A stretch of 64,000 nucleotides of DNA from Desulfovibrio legallii (GCF_004309735.1 NZ_SIXC01000002.1:70489-134488); one strand, 5' to 3'; numbered from the stretch's first letter, positions 44,557-54,312 are shown. Made by a program: numbers and translations. The notes: generated from the sequence alone by a model not told the origin.

Positions 44557-45576
44557 ATGTTCAATTCATTACTGCTGGTGCTGCTCATAGGAGCCGTCGC
44601 CTGGGCGGGGTCGGCCATCGGGCTGGCGGGCCTGTTCGGCGTGGCGCTGCCCTATGTGGCGGTGGTCGTGTTCATCGGCGGCATGGTCTGGCGCATGGTC
44701 TACTGGGCCAAATCGCCCGTGCCCTTCTGCATCCCCACCACGGGCGGGCAGGAGCAGTCGCTGGACTTCATCAAACAAAACAAGATCGACTGTCCCAGCA
44801 CCACCTGGGGCGTGGTCAAGCGCATGTTTTTTGAAGTCTTTCTTTTTCGGTCTTTGTTCCGCAACACCTATGCCGAAGTGCGCGAGTTTGACCCCGCCAA
44901 CAAAGGCCCGCGCACCATCTACTATTCTTCCAAGTGGCTCTGGGCCTTCGCCCTGCTGTTCCATTACTGTTTTCTGCTCATTTTCATCCGGCATTTTCGC
45001 TTTTTTATGGACCCCGTGCCGTCCTGTATCCGCTTTCTGGAGAGCATCGACGGCATCATGCAGGTGGGTTCGCCGCGCTTTTTCATGACCGGCGGCCTGG
45101 TGCTGGCGGCCCTGCTCTTCTTGCTGGCGCGCCGCGTGTTCAACGAACGGCTGCGCTACCTTTCGCTTTTCAACGACTACTTTCCCCTCTGGCTGCTCAT
45201 GGGCATCGTGGGCACGGGCATCTGCCTGCGCTACTTTGATAAGACCGAGATCGCCCAGGTCAAGATTTTCATCATGGGCCTCACGCACTTTACGCCCGTG
45301 ACCACTGCGGGCATCAATGCCCTGTTCTTTACCCACCTTACTCTGGTCTGCGTGCTGCTGATCTACTTCCCCTTCTCCAAGCTGGCGCACATGCCGGGCG
45401 TGTTTTTCAGCCCCACGCGCAACCTGGCCAACAATTCGCGCCGGGTGCGGCACATCAACCCCTGGAATCCGCCCAAGCAATTCTTCACCTACGCCGAGTA
45501 CGAGGATACCTATCGCGACGCCATGGCCGAGGCCGGGCTGCCGCTGGAAAAGCAACCCGACAAGGCCGCCGAGTAA
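44557..45576 (+). CDS. dsrM: Sulfite reduction-associated complex, membrane cytochrome b subunit DsrM
   Basis: 339 residues with about five to six membrane helices. It resembles the nitrate-reductase gamma family (NarI-like), binding two b-type hemes; candidate His ligands lie in FALLFHYCFLLIFIRHFRFF and MGLTHFTPVTTAG. It exchanges electrons between menaquinol and DsrK. Soluble C-terminal tail. DsrK follows after 12 bases. Confidence 0.95.
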   Translation: MFNSLLLVLLIGAVAWAGSAIGLAGLFGVALPYVAVVVFIGGMVWRMVYWAKSPVPFCIPTTGGQEQSLDFIKQNKIDCPSTTWGVVKRMFFEVFLFRSLFRNTYAEVREFDPANKGPRTIYYSSKWLWAFALLFHYCFLLIFIRHFRFFMDPVPSCIRFLESIDGIMQVGSPRFFMTGGLVLAALLFLLARRVFNERLRYLSLFNDYFPLWLLMGIVGTGICLRYFDKTEIAQVKIFIMGLTHFTPVTTAGINALFFTHLTLVCVLLIYFPFSKLAHMPGVFFSPTRNLANNSRRVRHINPWNPPKQFFTYAEYEDTYRDAMAEAGLPLEKQPDKAAE

Positions 45577-45588
45577 GGAGTCTTCATC

Positions 45589-47235
45589 ATGGCCAAATTA
45601 CCTACGCCGCAAATGCTTGTCGCCAGCCGTCCGGCCTTTCCGGACGCCCAATGGCTTGACGTCAAGCCCGAATTTACGCCGGGCAGTTACTGCTACCCGG
45701 CAAAAAAAGAGACTATGGAACTGCTGCACATGCCGCACCCCCACGACTGGGATCCGTCCGCCGAGGACTGGAACCTGCCCGAGGACTGGGAGCAGATTCT
45801 GTGCGACGCCTTTGCCGAACGCCTCGAAAAACACCGCTCGCTCAAACTCTTTATGGATATCTGCGTGCGCTGCGGGGCCTGTGCGGACAAGTGCCACTTT
45901 TTCCTCGGTACCAATGACCCCAAAAACATGCCCGTGCTGCGCGCGGAGCTTTTGCGCTCCCTTTACCGGCGCGACTACACCATGCTCGGCAAACTGCTGG
46001 GCAAGAAGGTGGGCGCGCGCGGCTGGGACAAAAGCGTAGTGAAAGAGCTTTTCTACTACGCCTACCAGTGTACGGAATGCCGCCGCTGCTCCCTGTTCTG
46101 CCCCTACGGCATCGACACGGCGGAAATCACCGCCATCGTGCGCGAACTGCTGCACGAAGTGGGCCTGGGCATTCACTGGATCATGGACCCGGTGAAAAAC
46201 TGCAGTTTTACCGGCAACCACTTGGGCATTCAGCCCCACTCCTTTGTGGAAATCGTGGAAATGCTGGCCGACGACTGCGAAACCGTCTGCGGCATCCGGC
46301 CCAAGACTCCCTTCAACGAAAAGGGCCACGAAATCCTTTTCATTACGCCCTCCGGCGACGTTTTTGCCGACCCCGGCATCTACACCTTCATGGGCTACCT
46401 CATGCTCTTCCATGAGCTGGACCTGGACTACACCCTGTCCACCTATGCCTCTGAAGGCGGCAACTTCGGTTCTTTCACCACCTTCAACATGGCCAAAAAG
46501 CTCAACGCCAAGATGTACGCCGAGGCCGAGCGCCTGGGCTCCAAGTGGATTCTGGGCGGCGAGTGCGGCCATATGTGGCGCGTGATCAATCAGTATATGG
46601 ACACCTACAACGGCCCGGCCCCCGCCAGCATGGAGGTGCCCGTTTCGCCCATTACCGGCACGGTGTTCAAAAACGCGGCTTCCACCAAGATGGTCCATAT
46701 TGCCGAATTCACGGCCGACCTTATCCACCACAACAAGCTCAAGCTGGACCCCAGCCGCAACGACCACCTCATCACCACCTTCCACGATTCGTGCAACCCG
46801 GCCAGGGCCATGGGCCTGCTGGAAGAGCCCCGCTACGTGCTCAAGGCCGTGTGCAACAACTTTGTGGAAATGCCCGAAAACACCATCCGCGAGCAGACCT
46901 TCTGCTGCGGCGCGGGTTCGGGCCTGAACACCGAAGAAATTATGGAACTGCGCATGCGCTCCGGCATGCCGCGCGGCAACGCCCTGCGCTATGTGCAGCA
47001 GAAGTACGGCGTCAACCACATGGCCTGCGTGTGCGCCATTGACCGCGCCACCCTGCCCCCCCTGGCCAACTACTGGGCGCCCGGCGTCTCCGTAAGCGGC
47101 CTGCACGAGCTGGTGGCCAACGCCCTGATCATGAAGGGCGAGCACAAGCGCACCATGGACTTGCGCCAGGAAGACCTGCCCAATGTGGCGGAGGACGAGG
47201 ACGACGCGCCTGAGACGCAGGGGGAGGGCCAATAA
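45589..47235 (+). CDS. dsrK: DsrK, HdrD-like iron-sulfur subunit of the DsrMKJOP complex
   Basis: 548 residues, cytoplasmic. Two [4Fe-4S] ferredoxin motifs: Cys92/95/98/102 (CVRCGACADKC) and Cys161/164/167/171 (CTECRRCSLFC). A C-terminal CCG-domain motif is present (TFCCGAGSGLNTEE), which in heterodisulfide reductases binds the non-cubane catalytic cluster. It is thought to reduce the DsrC trisulfide made during sulfite reduction. Upstream CCG-type segments (GGECGHMWRV and TFHDSCNPARAMG) complete the site. Confidence 0.96.
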   Translation: MAKLPTPQMLVASRPAFPDAQWLDVKPEFTPGSYCYPAKKETMELLHMPHPHDWDPSAEDWNLPEDWEQILCDAFAERLEKHRSLKLFMDICVRCGACADKCHFFLGTNDPKNMPVLRAELLRSLYRRDYTMLGKLLGKKVGARGWDKSVVKELFYYAYQCTECRRCSLFCPYGIDTAEITAIVRELLHEVGLGIHWIMDPVKNCSFTGNHLGIQPHSFVEIVEMLADDCETVCGIRPKTPFNEKGHEILFITPSGDVFADPGIYTFMGYLMLFHELDLDYTLSTYASEGGNFGSFTTFNMAKKLNAKMYAEAERLGSKWILGGECGHMWRVINQYMDTYNGPAPASMEVPVSPITGTVFKNAASTKMVHIAEFTADLIHHNKLKLDPSRNDHLITTFHDSCNPARAMGLLEEPRYVLKAVCNNFVEMPENTIREQTFCCGAGSGLNTEEIMELRMRSGMPRGNALRYVQQKYGVNHMACVCAIDRATLPPLANYWAPGVSVSGLHELVANALIMKGEHKRTMDLRQEDLPNVAEDEDDAPETQGEGQ

Positions 47236-47616
47236 ATGTACAACGCCAAAGCTGTCATTGTGGGGATCATCATCTTCGTGGTCCTGTTCACCTCCCCTTT
47301 CTGGGTCAGCATGCTGGGCAGCAAATATTCCAGCACCGGCATTGTGTTGCCCAAGAATGAAAAAGAGTGCATTGAAAGCACCGCCTTCATGCGCGACCAG
47401 CACATGCGCCTGCTCAACGAATGGCGCGACGAGGCCCTGCGCAAGGAAAACCGCGTTTATGTGGCAACCAACGGCAAAAAATGGACCATCAGCCTGCAGA
47501 ACACCTGTTTAAAGTGCCACAACAACTACAAGGAATTCTGCGAAAAGTGCCACGTGGCCAACAGCGTTGATCCTTACTGCTGGACCTGCCACATCATTCC
47601 TCAGGGGAGCAAGTAA
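47236..47616 (+). CDS. dsrJ: DsrJ, periplasmic triheme cytochrome c of the DsrMKJOP complex
   Basis: 126 residues, starting directly after the dsrK stop. The N-terminal hydrophobic helix (residues 6-23) is an uncleaved anchor or signal. Three heme motifs: CLKCH (91-95), CEKCH (102-106) and CWTCH (115-119). Cys45 (KECIES) is at the place of the unusual Cys axial heme ligand described for DsrJ. It exchanges electrons in the periplasm, perhaps with cytochrome c3. Confidence 0.96.
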   Translation: MYNAKAVIVGIIIFVVLFTSPFWVSMLGSKYSSTGIVLPKNEKECIESTAFMRDQHMRLLNEWRDEALRKENRVYVATNGKKWTISLQNTCLKCHNNYKEFCEKCHVANSVDPYCWTCHIIPQGSK

Positions 47617-48407
47617 TGAACAAGAGCAGAAGAAGCTTTCTGAAAGTGGCGGGGCTTTCTGCCTTTGCCCTGAGCAGCGGGGTGGCGGCTCTGGACGCTC
47701 TGGCCGGCAATGCTCTGGCCCAGGTGGCCCCCGGCCGCTATGAACGCGCCGACCACGCCCTGCACGCCAAACGCTGGGCCATGGTCATTGACACGCGGCA
47801 GTTTGCCGGCCCTCAGGACTATGAACCCCTGATCGAGGCCTGCCACAAGGCGCACAACGTGCCGCACATTCCCGACAATCAGGATATCAAGTGGTTCTGG
47901 CTCGATTCTTTTGAGCACACCTTCCCCGATGAAATGAACGCCCACCTGGACACCAAACGGGCTACCGCCAGCTATCCCTTGCTCTGCAACCATTGCAGCA
48001 ATCCGCCTTGCGTGCGGGTCTGCCCCACCCAGGCCACCTACAAGATGGAAGACGGCATCGTGGCCATGGACTACCACCGCTGCATCGGCTGCCGCTTCTG
48101 CATGGCGGGCTGTCCCTTTGGCGCGCGCTCTTTCAACTTCAAAGACCCGCGCAAATTCCTGCCCGACCCGGTGCCCAACCCCGCCTTCCCCACCCGCATG
48201 ATCGGCGTGGTGGAAAAGTGCACCTTCTGCGCTGAGCGCCTGGCCGTGGGCCAGATGCCCGCCTGCGTGGAAGCCGCCAAGGGCAAAATCCTGTTCGGCG
48301 ACCTGGAAGACCCCAATTCGTCGGTGCGTCAGGCCCTGGCCAACAACTACAGTATCCGCCGCAAGCCCAACCTGGGCACGCAGCCCGGCGTCTACTACCT
48401 TATCTAG
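47616..48407 (+). CDS. dsrO: DsrO, periplasmic iron-sulfur subunit of the DsrMKJOP complex
   Basis: 263 residues, with the start overlapping the dsrJ stop (TAATG). Tat signal RRSFLK followed by AGLSAFALSSGVAAL. Ferredoxin-type cysteine sets are CNHCSNPPCVRVC, CIGCRFCMAGC, CTFCAERLAVGQMPAC and an N-terminal EACHKAH, matching the four-cluster NrfC/DmsB-like electron-transfer proteins. It passes electrons between DsrJ and DsrP. Confidence 0.96.
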   Translation: MNKSRRSFLKVAGLSAFALSSGVAALDALAGNALAQVAPGRYERADHALHAKRWAMVIDTRQFAGPQDYEPLIEACHKAHNVPHIPDNQDIKWFWLDSFEHTFPDEMNAHLDTKRATASYPLLCNHCSNPPCVRVCPTQATYKMEDGIVAMDYHRCIGCRFCMAGCPFGARSFNFKDPRKFLPDPVPNPAFPTRMIGVVEKCTFCAERLAVGQMPACVEAAKGKILFGDLEDPNSSVRQALANNYSIRRKPNLGTQPGVYYLI

Positions 48408-48419
48408 GGGGAACAGGCC

Positions 48420-49592
48420 ATGCTTGAAAAATTGCTCGACGGTCCCAAGACCTACTACGTGTGGCTGCTCTTTCTGCTCTGCGTCATCGCGGGCTGCGGC
48501 CTTGTCTACCTTGATCAGCTTAAAAACGGCCTCTCCGTCACGGGCATGAGCCGCGACGTTTCGTGGGGCCTCTACATCTCGCAGTTCACCTACTTTGTGG
48601 GCGTGGCGGCCTCGGCCGTCATGCTGGTGCTGCCCGCCTACTTCCACCACTACAAGAAATTCAAGCGCATGATCATCTTCGGCGAGTTCATGGCCGTGGC
48701 CGCCGTGTGCATGTGCGCCCTTTTCATCGTGGTGGACCTGGGCCAGCCCCAGCGCATGCTTAACGTCATGATCCACCCCACGCCCAACTCCGTCATGTTC
48801 TACGACATGCTGGTGCTCATCGGCTACCTGCTGCTGAACATCACCATCGGCTGGGTGACCCTGGAGGCCGAGCGCCATGAGATTGATCCGCCCAAGTGGA
48901 TCAAGCCCCTCATCTACCTCTCCATCCTCTGGGCCTTCTCCATCCATACGGTCACGGCCTTCCTCTACGCGGGCATCCCCGGCCGCCACTACTGGCTCAC
49001 GGCCATTATGGCCGCGCGCTTCCTTTCCTCGGCCTTCTGCTCCGGCCCCGCCATCCTGCTGCTGCTCATGCTGGTGCTGCGCAAGCTCACCGGCTTCGAG
49101 CCCGGCAAAGAGGCCACCAAAACCCTGGCCACCATCATCGTCTACGCCATGTGCGTCAACGTGTTCTTCTACCTGCTGGAGCTTTTCACCTCCTTCTACA
49201 GCGGCATTCCCGGCCACGCCGAGCCCATCCGCTACCTCTTCTCCGGCCATGACGGGCACCTGCCCTGGGTGAGCTACTGGATGTGGGCCGCGGTCATTAT
49301 GGCCTTCGGCTGCCTGGTCATCCTCATCCCGCCGCAGTGGCGCACCCACCCCACCCTCATGCCCATCGCCCTGATCATGCTGGTGCTGGCGTCCTGGATC
49401 GACAAGGGCCTGGGTCTGCTGGTGGGCGGCTTCACCCCCAACATGTTTGAAGCCGTCACCCCCTACATGCCCACGGCCAAAGAAATCGCCGTGGCTCTGG
49501 GCGTCTACGCCATCGGCGCCCTGGTCCTTTCCCTACTCTGGAAAGTGGCTCTGGGCATTAAACGCGAAACAGGCCACTTCTGCGGCGACTAA
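48420..49592 (+). CDS. dsrP: DsrP, NrfD-like membrane subunit of the DsrMKJOP complex
   Basis: 390 residues, about ten membrane helices. The NrfD/PsrC family is indicated by MSRDVSWGLYISQFTYFVGV, the helix pair with FHHYKKFKRMIIFGEFMAVA and a cofactor-free quinone-binding architecture. Follows dsrO by 12 bases with a GGGGGA ribosome-binding site and closes the operon. Confidence 0.95.
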   Translation: MLEKLLDGPKTYYVWLLFLLCVIAGCGLVYLDQLKNGLSVTGMSRDVSWGLYISQFTYFVGVAASAVMLVLPAYFHHYKKFKRMIIFGEFMAVAAVCMCALFIVVDLGQPQRMLNVMIHPTPNSVMFYDMLVLIGYLLLNITIGWVTLEAERHEIDPPKWIKPLIYLSILWAFSIHTVTAFLYAGIPGRHYWLTAIMAARFLSSAFCSGPAILLLLMLVLRKLTGFEPGKEATKTLATIIVYAMCVNVFFYLLELFTSFYSGIPGHAEPIRYLFSGHDGHLPWVSYWMWAAVIMAFGCLVILIPPQWRTHPTLMPIALIMLVLASWIDKGLGLLVGGFTPNMFEAVTPYMPTAKEIAVALGVYAIGALVLSLLWKVALGIKRETGHFCGD

Positions 49593-49622
49593 CACCGCCG
49601 TCTCGCTACAATAAAAAAATAC

Positions 49623-49668
49623 TTTTGCGGGGGAAGGACGTTGCAACAAACGCCCTTCCCCCGCAAAA
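49623..49668 (+). terminator. Terminator-like hairpin after dsrP
   Basis: TTTTGCGGGGGAAGG pairs with CCTTCCCCCGCAAAA around an inner 16-base loop. A-rich before and partly T-rich after. It resembles a shortened family C palindrome without the conserved tail, 30 bases after the dsrP stop. Confidence 0.75.
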
Positions 49669-49854
49669 ACGTTTATGCTCCCGGAATTTTGCGTCAGCCG
49701 CCCCCTTCCCGCTTTTCCCCTTTTCCGCTTTCGCCCGCTTGCCGCGCTTTTCCCCTTGACGCCACCGGCCGCGGCCTTACTCTTTTCCCAGACGCGCCGT
49801 TCCGGGTCTACACACCGGGGCGGCCTTGTCAGACCCGTACGGGGGAGCGCAAGC

Positions 49855-50805
49855 ATGGCAGTATCGTACAAGGATTATTACAAACTTCTGGGCGTAGAGC
49901 GGGGATCCAAGGCCGAGGACATTTCCCGGGCCTACAAAAAGCTGGCCCGCAAATACCACCCGGACCTCAACCCCGGCGACAAGCAGGCCGAAGAAAAATT
50001 TAAGGAAATCAACGAAGCCTACGAAGTGCTGAAAGATCCGGAAAAACGGAAGCTCTACGACCAGCTGGGCCCCAACTGGCAGCACGGGCAGCAGTTTCAG
50101 GGCGAACCGGGCTTTGAAAACGTGCACTTTACCTTCAACGGCAAAAACTTTGACGGTTCGGGCTTTTCGGACTTTTTTGAGACCCTCTTCGGCGGCGGCG
50201 CGCGCAGCCAGTTTGGCGGAGGACGCCAGGCAGGCGGCTTCGGCCCGGACCCCTTTGGCGGCTTTTCCGCGCGGCAACGCCGGGGCCGCGACGTGGAGGC
50301 CGAGTTGCCCCTGAGCCTGGAGGAGGTCATGCGCGGCGGGCCGCGCACGGTCACCCTGCAGATGGCCCAGGGCCCCAAGACCCTGGAGGTCAACGTGCCT
50401 GCGGGCATCCGCGAAGGGGCCAAGCTGCGCCTGGCCGGCCAGGGCGACCCCGCCCCCGGCGGCACGCCCGGCGACCTTTTTTTACGGGTGCGCTATCTGC
50501 CCCACAACACCTTCAAGGTGGACGGCACAACCCTGCAGTGCGATGTGGCCCTGGCCCCGTGGGAAGCGGCCCTGGGCGCGCGCGTGCAGGTGCCTACCCT
50601 GGAAGGCGCGGTGGAAATGCAGATTCCCGCAGGCTCCAGTTCCGGGCGCAAGTTCCGTCTGCGCGGCAAGGGCCTCGGCGCGGCCGGCCAACGGGGCGAC
50701 CTGCTGGCCAGAGTCATGATCAAGGCCCCAACTGCCCTGAGCGACGCGGAGCGCGAACTCTGGCAAAAGCTGGCGGAGACCTCGACCTTCAAGGCGCGGG
50801 CCTGA
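49855..50805 (+). CDS. cbpA: CbpA-type DnaJ co-chaperone
   Basis: 316 residues from the ATG after GGGGGAG; a 60-codon upstream extension was rejected. J domain at 6-70 with HPD at 35-37. A Gly/Phe-rich linker follows (GSGFSDFFETLFGGGARSQF). The C-terminal peptide-binding domains are present (VNVPAGIREGAKLRLAGQGD), but the zinc-finger CxxCxGxG repeats of full DnaJ are missing, which defines the CbpA class. It stimulates DnaK. It is the first gene of a chaperone operon; no heat-shock promoter was convincing. Confidence 0.93.
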   Translation: MAVSYKDYYKLLGVERGSKAEDISRAYKKLARKYHPDLNPGDKQAEEKFKEINEAYEVLKDPEKRKLYDQLGPNWQHGQQFQGEPGFENVHFTFNGKNFDGSGFSDFFETLFGGGARSQFGGGRQAGGFGPDPFGGFSARQRRGRDVEAELPLSLEEVMRGGPRTVTLQMAQGPKTLEVNVPAGIREGAKLRLAGQGDPAPGGTPGDLFLRVRYLPHNTFKVDGTTLQCDVALAPWEAALGARVQVPTLEGAVEMQIPAGSSSGRKFRLRGKGLGAAGQRGDLLARVMIKAPTALSDAERELWQKLAETSTFKARA

Positions 50806-50827
50806 CGGCCGGGTGGAGGGTAACATC

Positions 50828-51142
50828 ATGAGCATGACGCCAAAAAAGCCGTCCTGGCCTGTCCCTTCTGCGGTCATGGCCTGGGAAGAATTTGTAGAGG
50901 CCACCGGCATCGCGCCGGAACGCCTGGAAGAACTGCTCAGCCTGGGCTGGATTGAAACGCGCACCAGCGCCGCCCGGCAGTACTTTTTCCGCGATGCGGA
51001 CATTTACCGCGTGCGCAAGCTGGAGCGCATCTGCTGCGATTTTGAACTGCCCGTGCTGGGCGGTACTATTATTGTGGACCTGCTGGAGCGCATCGACGCT
51101 CTGGAACGCAGCGTGCGCAGCCTGCAGAAGTTTGAGGAATAA
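50828..51142 (+). CDS. cbpM: CbpM-like chaperone modulator (MerR-like fold)
   Basis: 104 residues, starting MSMTPKKPSWPVPSAVMAWE after GGAGGG. The helix-turn-helix-like part (EEFVEATGIAPERLEELLSL) and a C-terminal coiled segment (DLLERIDALERSVRSLQKFE) match CbpM proteins that bind the CbpA J domain and inhibit it. Placed 22 bases after cbpA. A MerR-type DNA-binding function is less likely given this context. Confidence 0.83.
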   Translation: MSMTPKKPSWPVPSAVMAWEEFVEATGIAPERLEELLSLGWIETRTSAARQYFFRDADIYRVRKLERICCDFELPVLGGTIIVDLLERIDALERSVRSLQKFEE

Positions 51143-51189
51143 CAGGGAGGCGGCTCCGGCCCCTGCGTAAAAAAGCCGGAAGACCGCGG

Positions 51190-51205
51190 CGCCCCCTTGG
51201 GGGCG
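51190..51205 (+). other. GC-rich hairpin before the clpB ribosome-binding site
   Basis: CGCCCCC-TT-GGGGGCG (outer five pairs can form with a six-base loop), 12 bases before the GGAGG of clpB. It could slow translation at low temperature or be a weak attenuator. The 84-base gap has no other element. Confidence 0.4.
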
Positions 51206-51226
51206 TACAGCGTGTGGAGGAATGTT

Positions 51227-53827
51227 ATGGACATCAACAAGTTTACCGACAAAGCCCGCGAAGCCGTCAGCGAAGCACAGACCCTTGCCGCCGGCATGGG
51301 CCATCAGGAAACTGACGCCGAACACCTGGCCCTGGCCTTGGTGCGGCAGGAAAACGGCATCGTGCCCCGCATTCTGGAGCAGATGGGCGTGCAGCCCAAG
51401 GCCCTGGCCGTGGGCCTGGAAGGCGCGCTGCGCAAGCGGCCCGCGGTTTCCGGCGGCGGCATGGACCCCACCAAGATCATGATCACCCAGCGCCTGGCCA
51501 AGGTGCTGGGCGACGCCCAGAATGAAGCCAAACGCATGAAGGACGAATACGTCAGCGTGGACCACCTTTTTGCCGCGCTTACCGACGTTGCCCCTGCTTC
51601 GCCTCTGGGCGAGGTTTTTAAGGAATACAAGCTCACCCGTGCCGCCTTTGTGGCCGCCATGGAAGAACTGCGCGGCGGCGCGCGCGTGACCAGCGCCAAC
51701 CCCGAAGACACCTTCGAAGCCCTTTCCAAATACGCGCGCGACCTGGTGGAGGCCGCGCGCCAGGGCAAGATGGACCCCGTCATCGGCCGTGACGCCGAAA
51801 TCCGCCGGGTGGTGCGCATCCTCTCCCGCCGCACCAAAAACAACCCTGTGCTCATCGGCGAGGCCGGTGTGGGCAAGACCGCCATTGTGGAGGGTCTGGC
51901 CTTCCGCATCGTCAAGGGCGACGTGCCCGAAGGCCTCAAGGGCCACAAGCTCTTTGCCCTGGATATGGGTTCGCTCATCGCCGGGGCCAAGTACCGCGGC
52001 GAATTTGAAGAGCGCCTCAAGGCCGTGCTCAACGAAGTGGAAAAAAGCGAAGGCCAGATCATCCTCTTTATTGATGAGCTGCACACCATTGTGGGCGCGG
52101 GCAAAACCGAAGGCGCCATGGACGCGGGCAACCTGCTCAAGCCCATGCTGGCCCGCGGCGAGCTGCACTGCATCGGCGCCACCACTGTGGACGAGTACCG
52201 CAAGTACATCGAAAAAGACCCGGCCCTGGAGCGCCGCTTCCAGCCCGTCATGGTGGACGAACCCACGGTGGAAGACGCCATCTCCATCCTGCGCGGTCTC
52301 AAAGAGCGCTTTGAAGTCCACCACGGCGTGCGCATCAGCGACTCGGCCATCGTGGAAGCCGTGGTGCTCTCCCACCGCTACATCACGGACCGCCAGCTGC
52401 CGGACAAGGCCATTGACCTTATTGACGAGGCCGCTGCCCTCATCCGCACCGAAATCGACTCCCTGCCTGCCGAACTGGACGAGGTGAACCGCAAGGTCAT
52501 GCAGCTCGAAATCGAGCGCGAAGCCCTGCGCCGCGAAACCGACGCCGCCTCCCAGGACCGCCTGCAACGCCTGGAAAACGAACTGGCCGACCTGCGTACC
52601 CAGCAAGCCGCCATGCGCAAACAGTGGGAGAGCGAAAAAGGCTCCATCAACACCGTGCGCGAAATCAAAGGCGAAATCGAACAGACCAAGCTGGCCATCG
52701 AACAGGCCGAACGCGCCTACGACCTCAACAAGGCCGCAGAGCTCAAATACTCCAAGCTCCTTGAGCTGCAAAAAAAGCTGGCCGAAGCCTCCAAGGCCGG
52801 CAGCTCTGAAGGCCAGCGCCTCTTGCGGGAAGAAGTGGGCCCCGACGACGTGGCCGAAATCGTGGCCAAGTGGACGGGTATCCCGGTCACGCGTCTGCTG
52901 GAATCCGAACGCGAAAAACTCCTCAAACTGGCCGATCAGCTCCACGAGCGCGTGGTGGGCCAGGACGAGGCCGTGACCGCCGTGGCCGACGCCGTGCTGC
53001 GCGCCCGCGCCGGACTCTCCGATCCAGACCGGCCCACCGGCTCCTTCATCTTCCTCGGCCCCACCGGCGTGGGCAAGACCGAGCTTTCCAAAGCCCTGGC
53101 CGAAGCCCTGTTCGACACCGAAGACAATATGGTGCGTCTGGACATGAGCGAATACATGGAAAAATTCTCCGTGTCCCGCCTCATCGGCGCGCCCCCAGGA
53201 TACGTGGGCTATGACGAAGGCGGCCAGCTTACTGAAGCCGTGCGCCGCAAGCCCTACTCCGTGGTGCTTTTTGACGAAATCGAAAAAGCCCACCCGGACG
53301 TGTTCAACACGCTGCTGCAGCTGCTGGACGACGGCCGCCTCACGGACAGCCAGGGCCGCACCGTGGACTTCCGCAACTGCATCATCATCATGACCTCCAA
53401 CATCGGCTCCACCCACCTGCTGGACGGCATCTCTCCGGACGGAGCTCTCAAGGAAGGCGCACGCGAACAGGTCATGGAAGAACTGCGGGCCCACTTCCGG
53501 CCGGAATTCCTCAACCGCGTGGACGAAACCGTAGTCTTTCTGCCCCTGCGCCGCGACCAGATCGCCCGCATTGTGGACCTGCAGATGCAGCGCCTGCGCC
53601 AACGCCTGGAAGAACGCAAAATCAAACTGGACCTCACGGACGCCGCCCGCACCTTTATGGCCGACGCGGGCTACGACCCAGTCTACGGCGCGCGGCCCCT
53701 CAAACGCTACGTCCAGCAGGCGGTGGAAACGCCCCTGGCCCGCGAACTGGTCAGCGGCAAAATCCGCGACGGCCAGCACGTTACCGTGGACGTGCAGAAC
53801 GACGCCCTGGTCTTCAACGCCAAATAA
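51227..53827 (+). CDS. clpB: ClpB disaggregase
   Basis: 866 residues from the ATG after GTGGAGGA. Clp N-terminal repeats (about 3-145), AAA1 with Walker A GEAGVGKT (211-218) and [12 protein letters not shown], the coiled-coil M domain (about 410-530; charged helices such as [20 protein letters not shown]), and AAA2 with Walker A GPTGVGKT (611-618) and [14 protein letters not shown]. There is no IGF loop for ClpP docking, so it acts as a disaggregase with DnaK. Operon partners CbpA and CbpM fit this. Confidence 0.97.
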   Translation: MDINKFTDKAREAVSEAQTLAAGMGHQETDAEHLALALVRQENGIVPRILEQMGVQPKALAVGLEGALRKRPAVSGGGMDPTKIMITQRLAKVLGDAQNEAKRMKDEYVSVDHLFAALTDVAPASPLGEVFKEYKLTRAAFVAAMEELRGGARVTSANPEDTFEALSKYARDLVEAARQGKMDPVIGRDAEIRRVVRILSRRTKNNPVLIGEAGVGKTAIVEGLAFRIVKGDVPEGLKGHKLFALDMGSLIAGAKYRGEFEERLKAVLNEVEKSEGQIILFIDELHTIVGAGKTEGAMDAGNLLKPMLARGELHCIGATTVDEYRKYIEKDPALERRFQPVMVDEPTVEDAISILRGLKERFEVHHGVRISDSAIVEAVVLSHRYITDRQLPDKAIDLIDEAAALIRTEIDSLPAELDEVNRKVMQLEIEREALRRETDAASQDRLQRLENELADLRTQQAAMRKQWESEKGSINTVREIKGEIEQTKLAIEQAERAYDLNKAAELKYSKLLELQKKLAEASKAGSSEGQRLLREEVGPDDVAEIVAKWTGIPVTRLLESEREKLLKLADQLHERVVGQDEAVTAVADAVLRARAGLSDPDRPTGSFIFLGPTGVGKTELSKALAEALFDTEDNMVRLDMSEYMEKFSVSRLIGAPPGYVGYDEGGQLTEAVRRKPYSVVLFDEIEKAHPDVFNTLLQLLDDGRLTDSQGRTVDFRNCIIIMTSNIGSTHLLDGISPDGALKEGAREQVMEELRAHFRPEFLNRVDETVVFLPLRRDQIARIVDLQMQRLRQRLEERKIKLDLTDAARTFMADAGYDPVYGARPLKRYVQQAVETPLARELVSGKIRDGQHVTVDVQNDALVFNAK

Positions 53828-53846
53828 GGACTAAGGGGAGTTCTTT

Positions 53847-53920
53847 GTGGGGGGAAGGGAACCTTTTTGCAAAAAAGTTTCTTCCCCCCACGCCCCCCCA
53901 TCCTTCAAAAAACTTTCCTC
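53847..53920 (+). terminator. Family C repeat, copy 3: terminator-like palindrome after clpB
   Basis: GTGGGGGGAAGGGAAC.../...CTTCCCCCCAC (53847-53891), then a CGCCCCCCCATCC and TTCAAAAAACTTTCC tail. It starts 20 bases after the clpB stop. The tail is the same as in copy 2 near thiF. Confidence 0.85.
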
Positions 53921-54082
53921 CCCTCACAGGGACCGCGCGGGCGGACCCTGACCGCCGCACCAACCTGGCGAAGGGCTGTCTTGTCGCCGGATTCTGCCCG
54001 CCACTGCTTCAAAAACGTCGCGCATTTCTTTACTGCCGCCCCACCGGCAACCGGAGAAAGGGGATGTTATTCCCCGACAAAA

Positions 54083-54145
54083 AAGAGGCTGATGCGGAAG
54101 GGGGAAAGTACGCCTTGGTACAGACCCGGTCCACAACAGCCTCTT
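54083..54145. terminator. Inverted repeat in the clpB-cytochrome c3 gap
   Basis: AAGAGGCTG (54083-54091) pairs with CAGCCTCTT (54137-54145), with a small GTAC...GTAC stem inside. An A-run lies before it, giving a T-run on the minus strand, so it could stop minus-strand transcription coming from the cytochrome gene. A shorter GGGGA/TCCCC stem lies just upstream. The rest of 53921-54184 holds no gene. Confidence 0.45.
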
Positions 54146-54184
54146 AACGCAGTCAGGGAGGCAAAAGCCGCCCGCGCTGCGGGC

Positions 54185-54312
54185 TAGAGCAGTTAGCGAA
54201 TGAAATGAGCTAACTGCTCTGCAAGGATTTTCTTGAAAATCCTTGCCACGAAGTGCGAGAAGGCAGGCTTTTGCCTGCCGTAAGCGAGCATTTCAAGTGT
54301 TAAATGCTCTAC
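54185..54312 (+). repeat. Family A repeat, copy 4 (128 bp)
   Basis: Same layout and 128-base length as the other copies; hairpins 1 to 4 all fully paired. Its right end (CTCTA) supplies, on the minus strand, the TAG stop codon of the cytochrome c3 gene. Confidence 0.95.

Noticed and set aside
21541-54300. Similar short ORF starts in the family A repeats, giving related Arg-rich peptides at several places
   Set aside because: They are translations of the repeat's hairpins; they have no ribosome-binding sites and continue into unrelated sequence.
21485-54312. CRISPR array or insertion sequence as the explanation of the repeats
   Set aside because: Copies are kilobases apart, no spacers, no cas genes and no transposase ORF.
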